NCBI GenBank assembly: GCA_945907105.1
Contig: CAMDSB010000028.1
Span: 1-15,560 of the forward strand
Source of the DNA: Rickettsia typhi
Lineage (GTDB): Bacteria; Pseudomonadota; Alphaproteobacteria; Rickettsiales; Rickettsiaceae
Direction: 5' to 3'
DNA: 15,560 nucleotides
The translations under genes and the position numbers were made by a program. The first letter of the stretch is position 1. Every line of letters starts with the position of its first letter. A model generated the notes under the pieces. It saw nothing but the letters and a program-made list of their open reading frames with translations. It was not told where the DNA came from and made no database searches. Shown in pieces: positions 1-5,749 of this stretch.

Positions 1-723
1 ATTTTTATAACTCCACATGCCATTGCCTCTAATGTTACACAAGAACACAAACAACTAGTTTGGCCATTTGAAGGGGTTTTTGGAACGTTTGATAGGCAAG
101 CAGCTCAAAGAGGAGCTCAAGTATATATGGAAGTTTGTTCTGCTTGTCATGGACTAAACCATCTTTACTACAGAAACCTTAAGGATTTAGGATTTTCTGA
201 CGCAGAGGTAAAAGAGATAGCTGCCAAAAAAGATGTTAAGGATGGACCGAACGATGTAGGAGAAATGTTTGACCGCCCTGCTACACCATCTGATCGATTT
301 GCATTACCTTATCCCAATTCAGAGGCTGCAAGAGCAGCAAACAATGGAGCTCTTCCTGTAGATTTATCTTTGATAGTGAAGGCAAGACATGATGGTGCCA
401 ACTATCTATATTCGTTGCTAACTGGTTATCAAGAACCGCCAGAACATATTAAAATGATGCCAGGTCTGAATTACAACCCTTATTTTGAAGGTGGGCAAAT
501 AGCAATGCCTGCTCCACTCTCTGAAGGTCAAGTAACTTTTATGGATGGCACTCCCGCTAGCGTTGAACAGATGGCTAGGGATGTTACTATTTTCTTGCAA
601 TGGGCCGCAGAACCGGAAATGGAACATCGCAAATCAATGGGGCTGAAAGTAATGATTTTTCTATCTATCTTCACTATATTCTTCTTCATAGTAAAAAAGA
701 AAGTATGGAAAGATATTAAATAG
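1..723 (+). CDS. petC: Cytochrome c1, 3' part (5' end outside window)
   Basis: Haem-bearing subunit of the cytochrome bc1 complex (complex III), which passes electrons from the Rieske protein to a soluble or membrane cytochrome c at the periplasmic face. The frame is open from base 1, so only the N-terminus with its signal peptide is missing; 240 residues remain. The c-type haem motif CSACH lies at partial residues 46-50, followed by the conserved GLNHLYYRNL stretch. The MPGLNYNPYF block and the methionine of IAMPAPL (partial residue 169) match the cytochrome c1 axial-ligand region. A single C-terminal membrane anchor (about residues 213-233) ends in a basic tail, as in the family. In alphaproteobacteria this gene normally closes a petABC operon; petA and petB would lie left of the window. 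The ATG at 127 is internal (it would begin only three residues before the haem motif) and is not the start. Identification is secure. Confidence 0.96.
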   Translation: MFITPHAIASNVTQEHKQLVWPFEGVFGTFDRQAAQRGAQVYMEVCSACHGLNHLYYRNLKDLGFSDAEVKEIAAKKDVKDGPNDVGEMFDRPATPSDRFALPYPNSEAARAANNGALPVDLSLIVKARHDGANYLYSLLTGYQEPPEHIKMMPGLNYNPYFEGGQIAMPAPLSEGQVTFMDGTPASVEQMARDVTIFLQWAAEPEMEHRKSMGLKVMIFLSIFTIFFFIVKKKVWKDIK

Positions 724-781
724 GCGAGTTTAATCCCACTTTAGTACTCTTTTGGATCTTATATAATTTCTTCGCTTCTGT

Positions 782-809
782 GATGATTTGTTTTCATATA
801 CAAATCATC
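782..809. repeat. Perfect inverted repeat after petC
   Basis: A 9-bp perfect stem (GATGATTTG at 782-790, CAAATCATC at 801-809) encloses a 10-base loop, about 60 bases after the petC stop. No run of T follows on either strand, so it is not a textbook intrinsic terminator. It may still mark or protect the 3' end of the petC transcript. The rest of 724-1050 shows no ORF, tRNA or other structure that I can recognise. Confidence 0.45.
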
Positions 810-1054
810 CCTCTAATTCATCAATACAAGTATTTTATTCATTACTGTGAGCCAAACTGTAGCTATACCCCAAGCTTGAGGTCACAATAAAAATTGTTGT
901 TTATATGTTAGAAAAAAGAAGATTCGGGAAATAGCAGGAAGTCAGCGCATTTTAAGGCAAGATTATATGGCCTGCAATCGTAAATAAACTAAACTCTTTC
1001 TGGCTTTAGTCCTCTGATCCAAGAAAAATTTTTATCAAGGATTCATAATAAAAG

Positions 1055-1095
1055 TAAAAAAGCAATAAGGCTCAAAACTACTCTGGCCTTATTGC
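1055..1095 (-). terminator. Intrinsic terminator of the rhlE-like gene
   Basis: On the minus strand a perfect 10-bp stem (arms 1086-1095 and 1062-1071, sequence GCAATAAGGC and its complement) is followed directly by six U residues (1056-1061). It begins about 40 bases past the helicase stop codon. The U-run lies only on the minus-strand side, which fits termination of the helicase transcript converging on petC. Confidence 0.82.
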
Positions 1096-1136
1096 AAAAT
1101 AGATAATCCAATAGTTTTCAGTGGTATTAAACAGGC

Positions 1137-2375
1137 TTAAGCAGCTCTTACTCTGCCACCATTCGGCTTTCTTTTTCCAGCACCATTACCGTTGCCACCT
1201 CCGCTACGAAATGGTTTCTTAAAGCCAAAAGATCTTTTTTCAGAACTATTTTTCTTACTACCACTTCTTTTTGAAGCTTCCATAGCTGGAGCATCTGGAT
1301 TTATTAGACGATTAATCGCGTTCCACTTCATTCTATCGCCCGGGGTAACAAAACATAGAGCTTCACCTTCAGCACCTGCTCTAGCTGTTCTTCCGATCCG
1401 GTGAATATAATCCTCAGGACATTGAGGAAGATCAAAATTGATCACATGCTCAATATGGGGAATATCTAAACCACGCGCGGCAATATCAGTAGCCACTAAA
1501 ATACGATATTTACTATTTCTGAATCCTCTAATAACTGTTTCGCGCTTACTATGGCGTAAATCACCATGAATTGCATCTGTTTGATGATTCTCGCTCCTTA
1601 GTCTTTTGGCCATTTTTTCTGCACCAAATTTAGTTTTGACAAAGATAATAATTGAGCCAGAACGTTGCTGAAGTTGAGTTAACAGGCGCGGATATTTTTC
1701 CTCTTCAGAAAGATGCACTATATCCTGCTTTATTTTTGGAGCAGGAACTGAAGTAGAACCCATTGAAATACGCTCTGGTTGATTCAAATATGAGTCAGCT
1801 ATCTTAACAATATTTTTTGGTAAAGTCGCCGAAAATAGCAATGTCTGACGTTGCTTCGGCAGGTGCTTTATGATTCTCTCTATTTGTATAGAGAATCCCA
1901 TATCCAGCATTCTATCTGTTTCATCCAGCACTAGAAAGTTAGTTTGACTAAAGTTCAAATTGCCGCGTTCTAGGTGATCATTAATACGTCCCGGAGTACC
2001 AACAAATAATCTTGGTCTAGACCTAAGTTGCTGTAATTGTTTCATCATAGAATCGCCACCAATAAGTAGTGTCGTTTTGATGGGAGAGTTTCTGCCCAAT
2101 AAATCTTGTAGTGCACTCATAACCTGAGCGGCAAGCTCTCTTGTAGGTGCTAGTACTAAAGCAGAGCTACGTTGATCTGATAATAGCTTAGCAATTAACG
2201 GAATACCGAAGGCTCCTGTTTTGCCCGTACCGGTTTGCGCGGAGCCTAATATGTCTCTCCCGCTTAATGCAATTGGAATTGTTGCAACCTGAATTGGTGT
2301 TGGGGTTTTAAAGTTAAGCCTGTCAAGTGATTGAACTAGAGGCTCTGGTAGTCCAAATGTATAAAAATTTTCCAT
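1137..2375 (-). CDS. rhlE: DEAD-box ATP-dependent RNA helicase, RhlE-like
   Basis: Cytoplasmic ATP-dependent RNA helicase, probably acting in ribosome assembly and mRNA turnover. All core motifs are visible in its 412 residues: Q-motif (PTPIQ, Gln29), Walker A/motif I AQTGTGKT (46-53), PTREL (77-81), TPGR (127-130), motif II DETD (151-154), SAT (182-184), ARGLD (300-304) and motif VI HRIGRTAR (325-332). Motif II reads DETD rather than DEAD; the two acidic residues and the following RMLDMGF are intact, so activity is expected. After about residue 365 comes a Lys/Arg/Gly/Ser/Asn-rich tail typical of RNA-contacting extensions in RhlE proteins. The gene stands alone, converges on petC, and has its own terminator (1055-1095). 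The start ATG at 2375 gives the usual family N-terminus; its ribosome-binding site is weak. An inverted repeat lies just upstream of the start. Another RhlE/DbpA-type subfamily name is possible. Confidence 0.9.
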   Translation of the reverse strand: MENFYTFGLPEPLVQSLDRLNFKTPTPIQVATIPIALSGRDILGSAQTGTGKTGAFGIPLIAKLLSDQRSSALVLAPTRELAAQVMSALQDLLGRNSPIKTTLLIGGDSMMKQLQQLRSRPRLFVGTPGRINDHLERGNLNFSQTNFLVLDETDRMLDMGFSIQIERIIKHLPKQRQTLLFSATLPKNIVKIADSYLNQPERISMGSTSVPAPKIKQDIVHLSEEEKYPRLLTQLQQRSGSIIIFVKTKFGAEKMAKRLRSENHQTDAIHGDLRHSKRETVIRGFRNSKYRILVATDIAARGLDIPHIEHVINFDLPQCPEDYIHRIGRTARAGAEGEALCFVTPGDRMKWNAINRLINPDAPAMEASKRSGSKKNSSEKRSFGFKKPFRSGGGNGNGAGKRKPNGGRVRAA

Positions 2376-2396
2376 ATAATAATTCTTGTCTGCGAG

Positions 2397-2438
2397 AATA
2401 TTTTTCTAAAAAGGAAAAATTCCTTAATGAAAAATATT
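2397..2438 (-). promoter_or_regulatory. Nested inverted repeat in the leader of the helicase gene
   Basis: Outer arms AATATTTTTC (2397-2406) and GAAAAATATT (2429-2438) are perfectly complementary over 10 bp. Inside them a second dyad, AAGGAA/TTCCTT (about 2411-2425), closes a 3-base loop. The element ends 22 bases upstream of the rhlE-like start codon, so it would lie in the mRNA leader or the promoter. It could be a leader stem-loop that controls translation, or a binding site. Function is inferred from position only. Strand is given as that of the helicase. Confidence 0.45.
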
Positions 2439-2459
2439 TTCATTGTTTAAATACTATGC

Positions 2460-2646
2460 GATAAGTAACAAAACTTATCACAACTTTTTTTGTTTATTGT
2501 TCTTTTTGGTAAGTATGCTTGGCTACATTCCTAAATGAAGTTGCCCTATCAAAAAGAGTTATCGTCTTACAAACCTTAAATTTTTTAAGGTGTCTTTCGG
2601 TATACTCTCATTCAAGTGACTATAGATTAGATATATTGTCTAATCT
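2460..2646. repeat. Cluster of three inverted repeats between rhlE and the first sensor kinase
   Basis: Three perfect short dyads lie in the 475-bp divergent intergenic region. The first is GATAAGT/ACTTATC (2460-2479). The second is ACCTTAA/TTAAGGT (2573-2591). The third is AGATTAGA/TCTAATCT (2624-2646, 7-base loop). The first lies upstream of the helicase and overlaps the expected -35 area of its promoter. None is followed at once by a strong T-run on a strand that needs a terminator. They may be operator sites or degraded palindromic elements. No ORF of note is present in 2376-2850. Confidence 0.35.
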
Positions 2647-2788
2647 GACATCTCTGTTAACTTAAGAATAAGCTCTCATGTAGAGCCGCAGCATATGTAA
2701 AGAGTAGTAAAAAACTTAAATCAGACTATACACTCATTTCTTAAAGGAATCAAGAAGAAAATATTATCACAAATTAATTAATATATGC

Positions 2789-2817
2789 TTGCAAACATTT
2801 TTAACCTAGTTTATCTT
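2789..2817 (+). promoter_or_regulatory. Putative sigma-70 promoter for the first symporter-kinase
   Basis: TTGCAA (2789-2794) and TATCTT (2812-2817) are separated by 17 bases, each matching the consensus hexamer at four of six positions. The start codon follows 33 bases after the -10 box, with a GGAGAG ribosome-binding site at 2839-2844. In such AT-rich DNA this is a plausible but unproven promoter. Confidence 0.4.
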
Positions 2818-2850
2818 AAAAAATTTTAACTCAGGGTTGGAGAGTAATAG

Positions 2851-5676
2851 ATGAGTTTTGATCTTGACATCACCATTTTTGTAACATTCTTGGTTGGAAC
2901 CATAGTGGTTGGCTTGCGGTCTAGTCGTGGCACCTACACTATAACTCAATATGCCATAGGCGACAGAAATTTTAGCACCGCCACTCTTGTTGCTACTATT
3001 GTTGCTACTTGGATTAGTGGTGAGTTCTTTTATAGCAGCATCTCTGAGGCTTACAAAAATGGGTTGTATTCTATATGGATTGCTCTTGGGGATCCTTTAT
3101 ATCTTTTATGTATAGGGTTGTTTTTTGCCCCTAGGATGGGAGAATTTTTAGGCAATCTATCAATCGCAGAGGCAATGGGAAATTTATATGGCGACAAAGT
3201 AAGGGTACTCACTGCCATAGCTGGAACAATAGGGTCAACAGGGTTGATAGCTATCCAATTAAAATTGGCTGGATCAATTTTTGAGTATGCTCTCGGGATT
3301 CCAAGCGTTCAGGGAACTATAATAGCAACAATTATAGTGACCATATATTCTTCCTTAGGTGGGATAAAATCGGTAACTTTTACTGACGTAATTCAATTTT
3401 TCACTTTTGCTGTGGTCATACCAATTGCAGCTTATGCACTAATGACTAGTATTGAGGAACTCGATATTGTAACCCAAACTATCACTACCAACCATTTATT
3501 TGATTATAAAGAAGTTTTTGGTTTTTCAAATCCATTGGCGATTAAACAACTATTTCTCTTTTTACTCTTTATAGTTCCAGGATTCAGCCCCGCAATTTTT
3601 CAAAGAATAGCTATTGCAAGAGATACTACTCAAGTACGTAATGCTTTTATCATTGCGGCAATAACTTGTTTGTTATTTGGAATAATAATCAACTGGATAG
3701 CGGTACTAACATTATCGATTGATCCTTCAATTGATCCCAATGAGGTTGTAAAGCATGTTATTCTTAATTCTCCTTCTATTGGGGTAAAAGGGGCTCTGCT
3801 GGCCGGCATAATGGCAATGATTATGTCTACTGTCGATTCCTATATAAATAGTACGGCAGTTCTTGTGGTACACGATGTTTGCAAGCCATTAAAAATCAAA
3901 TTTATACGCAATGAAATATTTTCTGCCCGTATTGCTTCCTTATTAATAGGAGCTCTATCATTAATTCTATCATTACACAAAGGAAGTTTATTGGAGCTAC
4001 TGGTTATCACAGAATCATTTTATATGCCAATAGTCTCAACGCCATTTATCATGGCTATTTTGGGTTTCAGGACTAGTGGCAAATCAGTTATTTTGGGCAT
4101 GATAGCAGGACTTGTAACAGTCTTATTATGGGACTACATACTAGAAATTGAAGCCGTAAATAGTATTTGTTTTGGTATGCTAGCCAACCTCCTAGCGCTA
4201 ATCAGCAGCCATTATTTGCTAAAGCAAGGCGGAGGCTGGATCGGCATCAAGGACATGACTCCTTTAATAAATGCAAGAGCCGAGCGTAAACTAAAATATC
4301 AGAAACTAATCTCAGATGTTAAATCATTTAATTTACTAAATATCTTGGTAAAAAACACTCCCAAAGGGGATGGACTCATTGCTTTTCTTGGCCTCTTTGT
4401 TATGATTTCGGGGTTTGCTAGCACATATTCTTTAACCAAGGTACATGAATTTCAATATGCACATATAGTCAATTTTATCTACCCCGCTACGCTCTGCTCT
4501 GCGAGTGCTCTAACTAGCTATCCTATCTGGCTGCCTATGTGGAGGAAGACAAGAGCAATTAGTATTATCTGGAACTTAGTCATGATTATTGGATTAATCT
4601 GCTTTAGCTTTCTAATGGTTTTAATTAGTGATTTTGCTAAAATACAGTTGATGGTATTTATGATAAATATTCTTATAATATCATCATTTACAAGCTGGCG
4701 TTGGGCATTATTTACTATTACTACCGGTATAATACTAACAACTTTTTGTTATCAGACTTATATCAATATAGACCTCTCTAAGGAATCAAGCTCATCACAA
4801 TTTCAAATCATCTATTTATTACTAATGGTCAGTAGCGCCTTAATAATCTTTCTCAAACCAAAGCAAGAATATGTAGAGGCAACTGAGCATAAAGTAGGAA
4901 AACTAGAGGTAGCAGTGAGCGATCTTGATAAAACAGTTATTCACTATTCTCAGCGAGTTGCTGACCAGGCAGCTGAAATTGAACGGCTAGGAGCTACGGC
5001 ACAAAAAATACTCAATAATGTTAATCATGAGTTACGTTTGCCAGTGGGTAATGTAATGAATTTTGCTGAAATACTCTCCCGAGGGCTAGAAACATACACT
5101 AAAGCTCAGCTACATGCCCTTTCTAAGGAAGTGCTTACTAACTCAAATCGTTTATCAACCATGATATTAAACATGCTTGATCTTTCTATGCTTTCTGTAT
5201 CCAAAATAGAGCTGCAAAAAAAGAATGTGAATTTAAGTGAATTGGTAGAAGATAGAGTTAATAATTGCCGTAAGATTTATCTCCAAAGTAAGAAAATTGA
5301 TTTTCAGATGATCATTGAACCTAATATCCTCATTTCAGTTGATCCTAACTACATTCGTCAAACTGTCGACAACTTGGTAATTAACGCAATTACTTACAGT
5401 GAAAAAGGTACAATTGAAGTCAGTTTATTGCGCAAAGGTAACATGGTTGAGTTTGCGATCAAGGATCAAGGTATAGGCATCCCAAAAGAAGAGTTGTTTG
5501 ATATTTTTACACCATTTAAGATGGGCATGAAAACCGAGTCTAAGGCTGAAGGTCGTGGGGTTGGCTTAGCTCTATGTAAAGCAGCGATTGAAGCCCATGA
5601 TGGCGCGATCAAAGTCGAGAGTAGCGGTAATATTGGAGCAAAATTTACCTTTGTATTAAGCCTGGGAGAAAGGTAA
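2851..5676 (+). CDS. Sodium/solute symporter (SLC5)-histidine kinase fusion, copy 1
   Basis: A membrane-bound sensor kinase of 941 residues with three parts. Residues 1 to about 465 are a sodium:solute symporter domain with about 12-13 hydrophobic helices. It has a conserved block after helix 1 (NFSTATLVATIVAT) and MSTVDS at 325-330, where SLC5 proteins such as PutP place the Ser-Thr of a sodium site. Residues about 505-668 form a second module of about six membrane helices, resembling CqsS-type sensors. A predicted coiled coil (about 674-718) leads to the kinase: H-box NHELRLPVG with His726, N-box around Asn845, G1 DQGIGIP (872-878), F-box, G2 GRGVGLALC (901-909). All catalytic landmarks are present, so it should autophosphorylate. 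There is no receiver domain and no adjacent response regulator. The plan recalls CbrA (SLC5-STAC-PAS-kinase), but I see no PAS. The start has a good ribosome-binding site (GGAGAG, 6-base spacing). Ligand and phosphorelay partner are unknown. Confidence 0.87.
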   Translation: MSFDLDITIFVTFLVGTIVVGLRSSRGTYTITQYAIGDRNFSTATLVATIVATWISGEFFYSSISEAYKNGLYSIWIALGDPLYLLCIGLFFAPRMGEFLGNLSIAEAMGNLYGDKVRVLTAIAGTIGSTGLIAIQLKLAGSIFEYALGIPSVQGTIIATIIVTIYSSLGGIKSVTFTDVIQFFTFAVVIPIAAYALMTSIEELDIVTQTITTNHLFDYKEVFGFSNPLAIKQLFLFLLFIVPGFSPAIFQRIAIARDTTQVRNAFIIAAITCLLFGIIINWIAVLTLSIDPSIDPNEVVKHVILNSPSIGVKGALLAGIMAMIMSTVDSYINSTAVLVVHDVCKPLKIKFIRNEIFSARIASLLIGALSLILSLHKGSLLELLVITESFYMPIVSTPFIMAILGFRTSGKSVILGMIAGLVTVLLWDYILEIEAVNSICFGMLANLLALISSHYLLKQGGGWIGIKDMTPLINARAERKLKYQKLISDVKSFNLLNILVKNTPKGDGLIAFLGLFVMISGFASTYSLTKVHEFQYAHIVNFIYPATLCSASALTSYPIWLPMWRKTRAISIIWNLVMIIGLICFSFLMVLISDFAKIQLMVFMINILIISSFTSWRWALFTITTGIILTTFCYQTYINIDLSKESSSSQFQIIYLLLMVSSALIIFLKPKQEYVEATEHKVGKLEVAVSDLDKTVIHYSQRVADQAAEIERLGATAQKILNNVNHELRLPVGNVMNFAEILSRGLETYTKAQLHALSKEVLTNSNRLSTMILNMLDLSMLSVSKIELQKKNVNLSELVEDRVNNCRKIYLQSKKIDFQMIIEPNILISVDPNYIRQTVDNLVINAITYSEKGTIEVSLLRKGNMVEFAIKDQGIGIPKEELFDIFTPFKMGMKTESKAEGRGVGLALCKAAIEAHDGAIKVESSGNIGAKFTFVLSLGER

Positions 5677-5749
5677 TAATACTTGCGCATTTTTCGGAGC
5701 TGGTTTATTTTGAATAATAACTTACTGTTGCAACTTAAGGTTAAAAATC

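Noticed and set aside
782..809. Hairpin after petC as an intrinsic terminator
   Set aside because: The stem is perfect but no T-run follows on either strand, so I list it as an inverted repeat only.
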